A stretch of 64,000 bases of DNA from Bradyrhizobium sp. WSM1417 (GCF_000515415.1 NZ_KI911783.1:722501-786500); one strand, 5' to 3'; shown: positions 24,710 to 38,804, counted from the first letter of the stretch. The notes: a model not told the origin generated them from the letters alone. Program-made: numbers and translations.

Positions 24710-24738
24710 TTGACGGTGCCAAAGACCCTCTCTATAAG
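24710..24738 (+). promoter_or_regulatory. rpsT promoter (TTGACG - 17 bp - TATAAG)
   Basis: The -35 box TTGACG (24710-24715) and -10 box TATAAG (24733-24738) are separated by the ideal 17 bases. Transcription would start about 24745 and give a leader of roughly 225 bases before rpsT, long enough for autogenous control. Confidence 0.65.
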
Positions 24739-24969
24739 GGCGCCAACTGGCGGCGGGCGCAATCCTGCCGCCGCTGTTCTTTGAGCAGATGCAGGCTCCT
24801 TGGGCTGAGAAGCTCCCTGGGCCTCAGAGACGGCCCGCAAGGCTGTCGCTCGTGTTCCAGGAACAGCCTAGCAACCGAACACCCTAATTCCGAGCGTCGA
24901 TTACGCGGTCAAGCAAGCCGGCGCTACCCGACCAAGACGCGACCGGTACCCGCAAAGGACATTGAGACC

Positions 24970-25236
24970 ATGGCCAATACCACTTCCGCCAAGAAAGCGA
25001 CGCGCAAGATCGCCCGCCGCACCGCCGTCAACAAGTCGCGCCGCACCCAGATGCGCGGTGCCGTGCGTAACGTCGAAGAAGCGATCAAGACCGGCGACCG
25101 CGCCGCAGCCGTGACGGCGCTGGCGAACGCCGAGCCCGCCTTGATGCGCGCCGCGCAGCGAAACATCATTCATAAGAACAATGCCAGCCGCAAAGTCTCG
25201 CGGCTCACCGCGCAGATCGCCAAGCTCGCCAAGTAA
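24970..25236 (+). CDS. rpsT: 30S ribosomal protein S20
   Basis: An 88-residue basic helical protein ([21 protein letters not shown]...) matching S20 over its full length, including [20 protein letters not shown] and the C-terminal [19 protein letters not shown]. It binds 16S rRNA in the 30S body. The ATG at 24970 is set by homology; the longer open frame upstream is in the leader. It lies upstream of the dnaA region, as in many Rhizobiales. A rho-independent terminator follows at 25316. Confidence 0.97.
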   Translation: MANTTSAKKATRKIARRTAVNKSRRTQMRGAVRNVEEAIKTGDRAAAVTALANAEPALMRAAQRNIIHKNNASRKVSRLTAQIAKLAK

Positions 25237-25315
25237 GCTCGCAAAGTAACCTCGCGAGTGATCTAGCAGCATTCGTTCGATCGGACGATCCGGTCGCACA
25301 TCGCATACGTCAAAC

Positions 25316-25342
25316 AGCCCGGCATCACGCCGGGCTTTTTTG
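25316..25342 (+). terminator. rpsT rho-independent terminator
   Basis: AGCCCGGC and GCCGGGCT form an 8-bp stem with a 5-base loop, followed by TTTTTTGTT. Confidence 0.92.
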
Positions 25343-26513
25343 TTGCCTGTCATATTCACGCAAGCAGTCACGCCTCGAGCGACCTTCGATCGGAGGATTG
25401 CGACGTTTGCACCATGATGCGTCCCGTAGTTTTACCTGCGAATGGTTTTGCAACAGCGGAAACTTCCACCGCGGTGCAAAAAGTCCTTGCGAGGCGGGCT
25501 CAAGTTGAGTTCGCGGCACCTGCGAGTTCTGCACACCGTAGTTTCCCCGGATCGCGTTACGCGATGGAGTTACCCTGTCAAACGAGACTCAAAAAACGAT
25601 GTCTCGCTAATCACTTATCGACATAGTGAGGCCAAGCATTTGGAAAAATCGCCAGCGCGTCGTGCGCGTGACGCTTTTGCAAAAAATTTTTGGCGGTGGC
25701 GGAGAATTGTCACATGAAACGTGGCGTCTTCGATTCTGTGCACGAATCCAAAAACTTGCTCTGAAGCCTGTGCACAAGTCCGCGTGGCGTTAACGCAGAT
25801 CAAGATTTTTGATGCCTCAAGTGTGAATCAATTCCGTTGCGAGTCTTCCCGCATAGTGTATTCCTTAAGAGGTCAGCGGCGCCCACGATCTTGAGACCAG
25901 CGCGGTATCGGAAACGGGGCGAGCGTGCAAATCGGCGGCGATGTGCACGTAGGCGGCGCTTCAACAAGCGATTGTCGGATCAAAACCCACAGCAATGTGG
26001 GAACGGTAGCTCTTTGTCTGAATGTCTCCAAGCGGGATCTTTCTCTCGCGCTTAAGAGACATCTTGAAAGCTGCCCCGACAGGCATGATGGCGAGGCCGA
26101 GCGGACGAGTACACGGGCAGGCATCCGATGACGACGCGGGTGTCGTTTGGACACGCAGGACCTTGTCGTGAGCAATCACGGCAGGATGGGGAGGTATCAT
26201 GTCTTACGAACTCAACGCGGTATTGAAACACATTTCGACTTCCAGCATTTCGACTTCCAGCGATGCCGTTTTAGATTCGTCGGACACCAAGCCTCCCGCG
26301 TGTCACGGAGCGCCGAGTACGCGCTGACCTCGCGACCCCTCCACCTCTAGACATTGCTGATCGGACGCGGCGTTTCCGCCGAACGGTCGAGCCATGCCTG
26401 CAGGTGAAATCGCTTGAGGTCCCGCCATTGCAAATAATCCTGGGCAGGTATTGCTGGCAGGAACTCTGCATGGCGCTCACCACGCAACCTTATCTCTCAA
26501 GAAAAGTTCTCAA
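25343..26513. other. Gene-free region upstream of dnaA, candidate oriC/dnaA control region
   Basis: No convincing gene is seen over 1.17 kb. It holds five GANTC sites within 25586-25845 and one more at 26274-26278. DnaA-box-like words are TTCTGCACA (25527-25535) and TTGTGCACA on the minus strand (25769-25777), each one base off TTWTNCACA. An AT-rich tract covers about 25674-25692, and a 15-bp tandem duplication lies at 26231-26260. It is either the replication origin or the long dnaA regulatory region; base-skew analysis would be needed to tell which. Confidence 0.5.
26231..26260. repeat. 15-bp tandem duplication CATTTCGACTTCCAG
   Basis: CATTTCGACTTCCAG is repeated exactly, head to tail, about 250 bases upstream of dnaA. 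Confidence 0.8.
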
Positions 26514-27929
26514 ATGATGACAACCCCGGAACAGGATCGCTGGTCACGCGTGAAGAGTCGGCTGCGCTCGAACGTTGGCGAAGACGTCTATACGAGCTGG
26601 TTTGCGCGCATGGATCTGGAAGGCGTCCAGGACGAGAGCGTGCGCCTGTCGGTGCCGACCCGCTTCCTGAAGAGCTGGATCCAAGCCCATTATGCCGAGC
26701 GCGTGCTGTCGTGCTGGCAGGCGGAGATGCCCGAAGTGCATCGCATCGATCTCACCGTGCGCACGGCGGTGCGCCCCGTGGTTCAGCAGAAGGAAGCGCC
26801 CGCGCCGGTCGAAACGCGCCGCTCGCCCGCTCCGGAGCTGCGCTCGACCGCGACGGCGCCGGTCTCGGCCAATCATGATGCGCTCGGCGGCTCGCCGCTC
26901 GATCCGCGCCTGACCTTCGCAAGCTTCGTCGTCGGCCGTTCCAACACGCTGGCGCATGCGGCTGCGCGTCAGGTCGCCGAGGGGCGTCGCGGCGATCCCG
27001 TCATGTTCAATCCGCTCTACATCCATGCGGGCGTCGGTCTCGGCAAGACGCATCTCTTGCAGGCGGTGACCTGGGCCGGCAATTCCGGCAACGAGCGCAA
27101 GGTGCTTTATCTCACCGCCGAGAAATTCATGTACGGCTTCGTCGCCGCGCTGAAGACGCAGACGGCGCTCGCCTTCAAGGAAGCCTTGCGCGGCATCGAC
27201 GTGCTGGTGATCGACGATCTCCAGTTCCTGCAGGGCAAGTCGACCCAAGCCGAGTTCTGCCACACGTTGAACGCGCTGATCGATGCCGGCCGCCAGGTCG
27301 TGATCGCGGCCGACCGTCCGCCGTCCGATCTCGAAAGCCTCGACGACCGCGTGCGCTCGCGCCTGGCCGGCGGACTCGTGGTCGAGATGGCCTCGCTCGG
27401 CGAGGAGCTGCGACACGGTATTCTCAAGTCGCGCGTCGCAGCCGCCCGCGCCCATCATGCGACCTTCGAGGTGCCGGAGGAGGTGCTGACCTATCTGGCC
27501 CGCGCCATCACCCACAACGGCCGCGATCTCGAAGGCGCGATCAACCGCCTGCTCGCGCATTCGAAGCTCAACAACCGGCCGGTGACGCTGGAGATGGCGG
27601 AGCACGAGGTGCGCGACCTGATCCGGCCGCAGGAACCGAAGCGGATCAAGATCGAGGACATCCAGCGCGTGGTGGCGCGGCAGTATAACGTCAGCCGCTC
27701 CGACCTCCTGTCCTCGCGCCGGACCGCCAACGTGGTCCGTCCGCGCCAGGTGGCGATGTATCTCGCCAAGACGCTGACCCTGCGATCGCTCCCCGAGATC
27801 GGCCGCCGCTTCGGCGGGCGCGACCACACCACCGTGCTGCACGCGGTCCGTAAGATCGAGGCCCTGGTTTCCAAGGACACGGCGCTGTCGGACGAGGTCG
27901 AATCGCTCAAGCGCCAGCTTCAGGAATAA
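26514..27929 (+). CDS. dnaA: Chromosomal replication initiator DnaA
   Basis: A 471-residue DnaA. Domain I (about 1-85: [20 protein letters not shown]) mediates self-contact and helicase loading; a proline-rich linker follows. Domain III is the AAA+ ATPase with Walker [13 protein letters not shown] and Walker [12 protein letters not shown]. Domain IV binds DnaA boxes ([16 protein letters not shown]). The start is at tandem ATGs 26514/26517; a longer open frame upstream is not part of the family. It is followed by dnaN after 280 bases. Confidence 0.97.
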   Translation: MMTTPEQDRWSRVKSRLRSNVGEDVYTSWFARMDLEGVQDESVRLSVPTRFLKSWIQAHYAERVLSCWQAEMPEVHRIDLTVRTAVRPVVQQKEAPAPVETRRSPAPELRSTATAPVSANHDALGGSPLDPRLTFASFVVGRSNTLAHAAARQVAEGRRGDPVMFNPLYIHAGVGLGKTHLLQAVTWAGNSGNERKVLYLTAEKFMYGFVAALKTQTALAFKEALRGIDVLVIDDLQFLQGKSTQAEFCHTLNALIDAGRQVVIAADRPPSDLESLDDRVRSRLAGGLVVEMASLGEELRHGILKSRVAAARAHHATFEVPEEVLTYLARAITHNGRDLEGAINRLLAHSKLNNRPVTLEMAEHEVRDLIRPQEPKRIKIEDIQRVVARQYNVSRSDLLSSRRTANVVRPRQVAMYLAKTLTLRSLPEIGRRFGGRDHTTVLHAVRKIEALVSKDTALSDEVESLKRQLQE

Positions 27930-28209
27930 ACGCCCGGGTCTTTCCCCTTCCCTCCCGCCGCCCCGGCCATGCCTGGGCGGCGGTCTTGGTCCAGCTGGGC
28001 GCCGGCCCCGTCTTTGCCGGTAAATCGTGGGGAACTGTCGCGCAATCCCTTGAAACGGATGACTTTACACGCCACCTTGCGCGACCCTGACGGCTTTGGT
28101 CATATCGGCTGGATGACCCGGCCTTCCGGGGATTTCGGTGCCGTGGCGCGCGTCCCGCCGCCCGGCTTTTCCAGATTTGTGTTTCCTTGGGGATCGGGCG
28201 AGTAGTGCA

Positions 28210-29328
28210 ATGAAGGTTACGGTCGAACGCGCGCAACTCCTGAAGTCGCTGGGCCACGTCCACCGCGTGGTCGAGCGCCGCAACACGATTCCGATCCTCG
28301 GCAACGTGCTTGTTAGGGCCGAGAACGCGAAATTGTCGCTGAAGGCGACCGACCTCGATCTCGAGGTCACCGAAACGCTCGCGGCGGAAACCGCGACCGC
28401 GGGCTCCACCACCGTTCCGGCGCACATGTTCTACGACATCGTGCGCAAGCTGCCGGACGGTTCGCAGATCGTGCTCGAGGCCGACGGCGACCGCGCCGTG
28501 CTGGCGATCCGCGCCGGCCGCTCCCGCTTCACGCTGCAGACCCTACCGGAGAATGATTTTCCGGATCTCGCCGCCGGCGACATGTCGCATTCGTTCAGCC
28601 TCGCCGCCAAGGACGTCAAGCGGCTGATCGACCGCACCCAGTTCGCGATCTCCACGGAGGAGACCCGCTATTATCTCAACGGCATCTATCTGCATGCCGC
28701 GGGCTCCGCCAAGGCCGCGACCCTGCGCGGCGTCGCAACCGACGGCCACCGCCTCGCCCAGCTCGACCTGGTCCAGCCCAAGGGCGCCGAGGGCATGCCC
28801 GGCGTGATCGTGCCGCGCAAGACGGTCGGCGAGGTGCAGCGCCTGATCGAGGACAACGAGGCCGAGGTCACGATCGAGCTGTCGCAGGCCAAGATCCGCT
28901 TCACCATCGGCAATGTGGTGCTGACCTCTAAGCTGATCGACGGCACTTTCCCCGACTACGGCCGCGTGATCCCGCAGGGCAACGACAAGGAGCTCGTCGT
29001 CGACAAGAAGGATTTCGAGAACGCGGTCGACCGCGTCTCGACGATTTCCAGCGAGCGCGGGCGCGCCGTGAAACTCTCGCTGTCACCGGGCAAGCTGGTG
29101 CTGTCGGTGACCAATCCGGATTCCGGCAGCGCGACCGAAGAGCTCGAAGTCGAATACGCCTCCGACGCCCTCGATATCGGCTTCAACTCCCGCTATCTGC
29201 TCGATATCGCCGCCCAGATCGAAGGCGACGTCGCAACCCTCCGGCTCGCCGACCCGGGCTCGCCGACCCTGGTGCAAGACCGCGACGACAAGAGCGCACT
29301 CTACGTGCTGATGCCGATGCGGGTGTGA
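28210..29328 (+). CDS. dnaN: DNA polymerase III beta sliding clamp
   Basis: A 372-residue clamp beginning MKVTVERAQLLKSLGHVHRV. Three clamp domains are present; typical segments are TIPILGNVLVRAENAKLSLK in domain I, FAISTEETRYYLNGIYLH in domain II and the C-terminal YVLMPMRV. It forms the ring that holds the polymerase and other clamp-binding proteins on DNA. The start at 28210 is set by homology; the ORF extends 24 codons upstream with no support. It is second in the dnaA-dnaN-(DUF559)-recF-gyrB cluster. Confidence 0.97.
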   Translation: MKVTVERAQLLKSLGHVHRVVERRNTIPILGNVLVRAENAKLSLKATDLDLEVTETLAAETATAGSTTVPAHMFYDIVRKLPDGSQIVLEADGDRAVLAIRAGRSRFTLQTLPENDFPDLAAGDMSHSFSLAAKDVKRLIDRTQFAISTEETRYYLNGIYLHAAGSAKAATLRGVATDGHRLAQLDLVQPKGAEGMPGVIVPRKTVGEVQRLIEDNEAEVTIELSQAKIRFTIGNVVLTSKLIDGTFPDYGRVIPQGNDKELVVDKKDFENAVDRVSTISSERGRAVKLSLSPGKLVLSVTNPDSGSATEELEVEYASDALDIGFNSRYLLDIAAQIEGDVATLRLADPGSPTLVQDRDDKSALYVLMPMRV

Positions 29329-29362
29329 GGAGTCCTCTCGCGATACCATCGATGTGGAGACA

Positions 29363-29527
29363 ACCCCTCACCCGGCTTCGCTGCGCGAAGCCACCCTCTC
29401 CCACAAGGGGAGAGGGTGAAGCGGCAGCTACTCTTCTCGAGACGAGCGCAATGCACCTTGCTGCGCCCTCTCCCCTTGTGGGAGAGGGCTACTCCGCTGG
29501 TAGATGCACAGTCAGTCGGGTGAGGGG
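29363..29527. repeat. CCTCTCCC-family repeat, left flank of the DUF559 gene (copy 2)
   Basis: Ends are CCCCTCACCC (left) and GGGTGAGGGG (right, 29519-29528), with inner hairpins CCCTCTCCCACAAGGGGAG and CCCTCTCCCCTTGTGGGAG. The right end overlaps the Shine-Dalgarno of the next gene. Confidence 0.85.
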
Positions 29528-29530
29528 TTA

Positions 29531-29896
29531 GTGCCGCGGGAGCCGTCCCATCGGCCGGTCCCCAAGCGTCTCCGCCAGTTCGCGAAGAACATGCGGCATG
29601 AGCCGACGGATGCGGAAGCCGCAATGTGGCGCCTGCTCAGGGATCGTCGATTATCCGCCTACAAGCTTCGCCGACAAGTTCCGTTCAAAAGCTACATTCT
29701 CGATTTCGTCTGTTTCGAAAAGCGCCTCGTGATCGAGATCGACGGCGGTCAGCATGCGGAATCGCAACGCGACGCGGCTCGGGACGCAACACTCTCCGCT
29801 GAAGGCTTTGTCATCGCGCGCTACTGGAACAATGACGTGTTGCAGCAGCCCGCTTCTGTATTGGAGGACGTCCTTGCAAAGCTCGCCCTGCGGTAA
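29531..29896 (+). CDS. DUF559 endonuclease-fold protein
   Basis: A 121-residue protein of the DUF559 (Vsr/PD-D/ExK-like) family. MWRLLRDRRLSAYKLRRQVP is followed by YILDFVCFEKRLVIEIDGGQ, where D, E and a following Q/H (QHAE) match the expected catalytic core, and then FVIARYWNNDVL. It is a predicted DNA endonuclease without known function. GTG at 29531 is preferred: GAGGGG lies six bases upstream, supplied by the end of the preceding repeat. The gene is boxed between copies of one repeat family with inverted termini, and it interrupts dnaN-recF. Confidence 0.82.
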   Translation: MPREPSHRPVPKRLRQFAKNMRHEPTDAEAAMWRLLRDRRLSAYKLRRQVPFKSYILDFVCFEKRLVIEIDGGQHAESQRDAARDATLSAEGFVIARYWNNDVLQQPASVLEDVLAKLALR

Positions 29897-29899
29897 CAT

Positions 29900-29957
29900 A
29901 CCCCTCACCCGTCGCCTCACTTCGTGAGGCGCCACCCTCTCCCACAAGGGGAGAGGG
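29900..29957. repeat. CCTCTCCC-family repeat, right flank of the DUF559 gene (copy 3)
   Basis: It starts CCCCTCACCC at 29901-29910, four bases past the DUF559 stop, and includes CGCCTCACTTCGTGAGGCG and CCCTCTCCCACAAGGGGAG. It is shorter than the left copy. Confidence 0.8.
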
Positions 29958-29984
29958 GACGCACCGCCCGGCACGACGAGCACA

Positions 29985-31121
29985 ATGACCCCCTCCCGCA
30001 TTCATCGCCTGACGTTGACGCATTTTCGCAATTACCGGGCGGCGGGGCTCGAGGTGAAGGCTGACATGGTGGCGCTGGTCGGGCCGAACGGAGCGGGCAA
30101 GACCAATTGCATCGAGGCGATCTCGTTCCTGTCGCCGGGACGCGGGCTGCGGCGCGCGACGCTGGACGACGTCGCCGACAACCAGGGCGACGGCTCCTGG
30201 GCGGTGTCGGCACAGGTCGAGGGCGCGCTGGGCCTTGCCACGCTCGGCACCGGCATCGATCCGCCGCACGCAGATAGCCCGGTCAGCCGGCGCTGCCGCA
30301 TCGATCGCGAACCGGTCAATTCGGCGGCGGCGTTCGGCGACCACATCCGCATGGTGTGGCTGACGCCGGCGATGGACGGGCTGTTCATGGGAGCGGCGTC
30401 CGAGCGCCGGCGCTTCTTCGACCGCCTGGTGCTTGCCATCGACAGCGACCATTCCAGCCGCATCTCCGCGCTCGAACGTTCGCTGCGTTCGCGCAACCGC
30501 CTGCTCGAGACCCGCAATTACGACGACCATTGGTGTGACGCGATCGAGCGCGAGACCGCGGAGCTTGCGGTCGCGGTCGCCGCGACCAGGGGCCAGACCG
30601 CGGCGCGGCTGACCGGCATGCTGAATGCACGTGCGCAGGCCTCCGCCTTCCCCTCGGCGCAGATCGCGCTCGACGGCTGGATGGAGAATGCGCTGCTCCA
30701 GGAGACCGCGACGTCGGTCGAGGACCGCTACCGCCAGATCCTGCGCGACAACCGTCCGCGTGACGCCATCGCCGGCCGCACCACGGACGGTCCGCATCTC
30801 ACCGATCTGCAGGTGATCTACGCGCCCAAAAGCATGCCGGCGCGCGATGCCTCGACCGGCGAGCAGAAGGCGTTGCTGATCGGGCTGGTGCTGGCGCATG
30901 CGAGCCTGGTCGCCGAGATGACCGGCATCGTGCCACTGCTGTTGCTCGACGAGGTCGTCGCGCATCTCGATCCCGGCCGGCGCGCGGCGCTGTTCGACGA
31001 GCTGCGCAAGCTTGGCGCGCAGGTGTGGCTGACCGGCGCAGACCCCGCCGCCTTCGCCGAGATCGGCGCCGGGGGCGAGATCTTTGACGTCGAAAGCGGA
31101 CAGGTATCGGCCCGGCGCTAG
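29985..31121 (+). CDS. recF: DNA replication and repair protein RecF
   Basis: A 378-residue SMC-like ATPase. Walker A is GPNGAGKTNCIEAISFLSPG near the start, the signature DASTGEQKALLIGL is about residue 285-300, and Walker B LLLLDEVVAHLD follows, ending with the D-loop (HLDPGRR). It loads RecA at gapped DNA with RecO and RecR. The coiled-coil arm is short, as usual for RecF. Separated from dnaN by the DUF559 insert; gyrB follows after two unrelated secreted-protein genes. Confidence 0.96.
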   Translation: MTPSRIHRLTLTHFRNYRAAGLEVKADMVALVGPNGAGKTNCIEAISFLSPGRGLRRATLDDVADNQGDGSWAVSAQVEGALGLATLGTGIDPPHADSPVSRRCRIDREPVNSAAAFGDHIRMVWLTPAMDGLFMGAASERRRFFDRLVLAIDSDHSSRISALERSLRSRNRLLETRNYDDHWCDAIERETAELAVAVAATRGQTAARLTGMLNARAQASAFPSAQIALDGWMENALLQETATSVEDRYRQILRDNRPRDAIAGRTTDGPHLTDLQVIYAPKSMPARDASTGEQKALLIGLVLAHASLVAEMTGIVPLLLLDEVVAHLDPGRRAALFDELRKLGAQVWLTGADPAAFAEIGAGGEIFDVESGQVSARR

Positions 31122-31241
31122 TCGCCGCCGTTGAACCAGCCCCATTTCTGCCGCGACTAGTTGCCGGAGGCAGCGCCGACGGCGTCGCAGCCGTTTTTGC
31201 AATCGCGCAATGACATCACGCGCGAACCCCTGGAGAGTGAG

Positions 31242-31979
31242 ATGCGGACGGCAAGGTCCGGGGCGCGAGTCCCGGCACGATGGCGGGCGTTTGCGTGCGG
31301 CCTCGTCTTGCTCGCGACGTGCATGCTCGCGGCAAGCGCCGGCGCCTGGATGCCGCAGCCGCTGTTTTCGGCCGATCTCACGCCGGACCCCGATGCCAGG
31401 CTGCCCGCACCGACCCGCTACAGCTTTCGAGGAATCCACACCACCCTGATGCGGGGCGTCGAAGCGCCGCTTCGCGTCAAGCTCGAAGCCACCGTGCCCG
31501 CCGAGCTCGGCGACGTCCTCGCTTTCTACCGCAAGGAACTCGGAAAGCTCGGCTGGCAGGAGCAGCACGATGGCGCCGTCGTCTCCGTCGATCACGTCCA
31601 GCTCGCGTTCGCATCTCCGCTCGGGCCGGCCATGCTGGAGCTCGGCCGCAAGGACAGCAGCACCTTGGTTCATCTCGTGCAGAAGAACTCGGATACTGCA
31701 ACCCGGGCCAACGTCATGCCCGAACCGGGCCAGGCGAAGCTGGTGTTCAGCAATATCGGCGAGACGGAAGCCGTGCTCGGGATCGACGCGCGGATCATCA
31801 AGCGCGCCGCCGGCGCTAACGCTGTCTCGCTGGATCTGGCGCCCGGCAAATATGCCTACGAACTGAGCGTGCCCGGCCGTCCGGCCCACACTGACATCCT
31901 TAACCTCGCGGCCGGCGACGCCTGGGAGCTCACCGTCGGGCGCGACGGCGAGGCATGGTCGCCGCTCCAACTGTATTGA
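31242..31979 (+). CDS. Exported protein of unknown function (short paralog)
   Basis: A 245-residue secreted or lipid-anchored protein. The N-terminus is RWRAFACGLVLLATCMLAAS, a signal peptide with a possible but weak lipobox (LATC). A domain with LEATVPAELGDVLAFYRKEL, LGWQEQ and LELGRK is followed by a beta-rich C-terminal part (MPEPGQAKLVFSNIG, then LDLAPGKYAYELSVPGRPAH). The start at 31242 has GGAGAG seven bases upstream. The next gene repeats this whole domain set and the leader DNA, so the two arose by tandem duplication. Function unknown; the conserved place beside recF/gyrB does not imply a replication role. Confidence 0.75.
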   Translation: MRTARSGARVPARWRAFACGLVLLATCMLAASAGAWMPQPLFSADLTPDPDARLPAPTRYSFRGIHTTLMRGVEAPLRVKLEATVPAELGDVLAFYRKELGKLGWQEQHDGAVVSVDHVQLAFASPLGPAMLELGRKDSSTLVHLVQKNSDTATRANVMPEPGQAKLVFSNIGETEAVLGIDARIIKRAAGANAVSLDLAPGKYAYELSVPGRPAHTDILNLAAGDAWELTVGRDGEAWSPLQLY

Positions 31980-32104
31980 CTAGTTCGGGATATTTGAACC
32001 TCCCCGGTTCCTGCCGCGACTTCTGGTCTGAGGCCCGCCGACGGTGTTGCAGCCGTTGTAATCGCGCGCGCCAAAGCGCCGCGCGGCATCCTGGAGAACT
32101 AACG

Positions 32105-36989
<4,885 letters not shown>

Positions 36990-37036
36990 GGGCCGTTGGC
37001 TTTGGATCTCGAACTGCTGGCCAAGCGCTCGCTGCA

Positions 37037-37174
37037 ACCTCTCCCGCTTGCGGGGGAGGTCGGCGCGAGGCGCCGGGTGGGGGCTTTCTCCTCGCCGGGA
37101 TACGTTCCGTAAACTTCGACAATCCCATCGCGGAAGCACCCCCTCCCCAGCCCTCCCCCGCAAGCGGGAGAGGG
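37037..37174. repeat. CCTCTCCC-family repeat (copy 4)
   Basis: It has CCTCTCCCGCTTGCGGGGGAGG and CGCCGGGTGGGGG at the left and CCCTCCCCCGCAAGCGGGAG at the right. It fills much of the 314-base gap between gyrB and murA; no gene is seen there. Confidence 0.85.
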
Positions 37175-37303
37175 AGCGCACCTGTATCGGGGCTGCGACG
37201 CGAAATCGAGCCGCAACAAGTGCAGAATTGCTCCCACGGTCAATTCTCGGTAGTTTCCGCCTCGAAAACCCGCCCCCCACTCAACACGATAGCGAGAGAC
37301 CCC

Positions 37304-38599
37304 GTGACGCCCATCCAGTACATTGTCGAGGGCGGTCACCGGCTCTCGGGCTCGATCGAGCCGTCCGGCAACAAGAATGCGGCCCTGCCGATCATCGCGG
37401 CAGCCCTGCTCACCGAGCATCCGGTGACCTTGGAAAACGTGCCGCGGATCCGCGACACCGAGACGCTGGTCGAGCTGATCCGCTCGGTCGGCGCGGCGGC
37501 GGAATGGACCGCCCGCAACACGCTTCATATTCACGCCAAGAGCATCCGCGCCGCAGATCTCGATCCGGAGCTATGCGTGCGCATCCGCGCCTCGATCCTG
37601 CTCGCGGGCCCCCTGCTCGCCCGCTGCGGCGAAGTGATGCTGCCGCCGCCCGGCGGCGACGTCATCGGCCGCCGAAGGCTCGACACGCATGTGCTCGCGC
37701 TCGAGCAATTGGGAGCCAAGGTCACCGCGACCGACCGGCTCGAATTCCGCGCTTCGAAACTGACCGGCGCCGACGTGTTCCTGGACGAGCCCAGCGTGAC
37801 CGCGACCGAGAACGCGCTGGTCGCAGCCGTCGCCGCCGAAGGCACCACCTATTTGCGCAACGCCGCGTCCGAGCCGCATGTGCAGGACCTCGCCAACTTC
37901 CTGGTCGCGCTCGGCGCTGGGATAGAGGGCATCGGCACCAACACCATGATCGTGCACGGTCCGGCGACGCTGGGCGGTACGACCTACCGGATCCAGCCCG
38001 ACCATATCGAGGTCGGCTCGCTGATCGGGCTTGCGGCCGTGACGCGTTCGCCGCTTCGCATCGCGCGCGCGGGCGTCGAGCATCTGCGCTCGATCCGGAT
38101 GGGGTTCGAGCGGCTCGGCATCGTCTGCCGCATCGAGGGCGACGATCTCATCGTGCCATCGAACCAGACGCTGAAGATCCAGGACGATTTTGGCGGCCAC
38201 GTGCCGAAGCTGGAAGACCAGCCCTGGCCGGCCTTCCCCGCCGATCTGATGTCGATCGCGATCGTCACCGCCACGCAATGCGAGGGCGTGATCCTGATGT
38301 TCGAAAAAATGTTCGAATCGCGGATGTTCTTCGTCGACAAGCTGATCGCGATGGGCGCGCGCATCGTGCTGTGCGACCCGCATCGCGCCATCATCGCCGG
38401 TCCAAGCCGGCTGCACGGCGCGACGATGACCTCACCCGACATTCGCGCCGGAATGGCCATGTTGCTCGCGGCCGTCTGCGCCGAGGGCACCTCCACGATC
38501 AACAACGCCGACCAGATCGAGCGCGGCTACGAGCGCATCGACGAACGGCTGAATGCGCTCGGCGCGAAGATCAGGCGCGTGCCTGAACGAAAGGGCTGA
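37304..38599 (+). CDS. murA: MurA-family enolpyruvyl transferase with Cys-to-Asp active site
   Basis: A 431-residue UDP-N-acetylglucosamine 1-carboxyvinyltransferase-family protein. The substrate Lys is in PSGNKNAALPI (K24). The active-site loop reads PGGDVIGRRRLDTH, where Asp119 (codon GAC 37658-37660) replaces the usual Cys of PGGCAIGARPVDLH; Arg124 is kept. Enzymes with Asp here are active but insensitive to fosfomycin in Mycobacterium and Chlamydia. The start is GTG at 37304, with GAGAG eight bases before it. Since alphaproteobacteria usually also have a Cys-type murA elsewhere, this may be a second copy. Confidence 0.88.
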   Translation: MTPIQYIVEGGHRLSGSIEPSGNKNAALPIIAAALLTEHPVTLENVPRIRDTETLVELIRSVGAAAEWTARNTLHIHAKSIRAADLDPELCVRIRASILLAGPLLARCGEVMLPPPGGDVIGRRRLDTHVLALEQLGAKVTATDRLEFRASKLTGADVFLDEPSVTATENALVAAVAAEGTTYLRNAASEPHVQDLANFLVALGAGIEGIGTNTMIVHGPATLGGTTYRIQPDHIEVGSLIGLAAVTRSPLRIARAGVEHLRSIRMGFERLGIVCRIEGDDLIVPSNQTLKIQDDFGGHVPKLEDQPWPAFPADLMSIAIVTATQCEGVILMFEKMFESRMFFVDKLIAMGARIVLCDPHRAIIAGPSRLHGATMTSPDIRAGMAMLLAAVCAEGTSTINNADQIERGYERIDERLNALGAKIRRVPERKG

Positions 38600-38612
38600 G
38601 GCGGTCGCTTTC

Positions 38613-38754
38613 ACCTCGCCCCGCCTGCGGGGAGAGGTCGGAATTTGCGCAGCAAATTCCGGGTGAGGGGGAGCCTCCGCGAGTCCGACTGTCACTATTT
38701 TTGCGGAAGCAGCCCCTCACCCCGACCCTCTCCCCGTAAGAACGGGGAGAGGGA
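38613..38754. repeat. CCTCTCCC-family repeat (copy 5)
   Basis: It has CCTCGCCCCGCCTGCGGGGAGAGG, GGGTGAGGGGGAG, CCCCTCACCCCGACCCTCTCC and GGGGAGAGGG. It fills the gap between murA and the MATE gene. Confidence 0.85.
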
Positions 38755-38804
38755 GAGAACGATCGAGCCATGTTTTCGTCGCTCGGCTGTGCTATTGACC
38801 CGCC

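Noticed and set aside
25837..26350. Short ORFs in the dnaA upstream region
   Set aside because: None has a ribosome site, domain or plausible composition, and several lie on opposite strands over the same DNA.
29811..31970. Minus-strand ORF of 719 codons opposite recF
   Set aside because: It is a shadow of recF and the following secreted-protein gene, without any recognisable domain.
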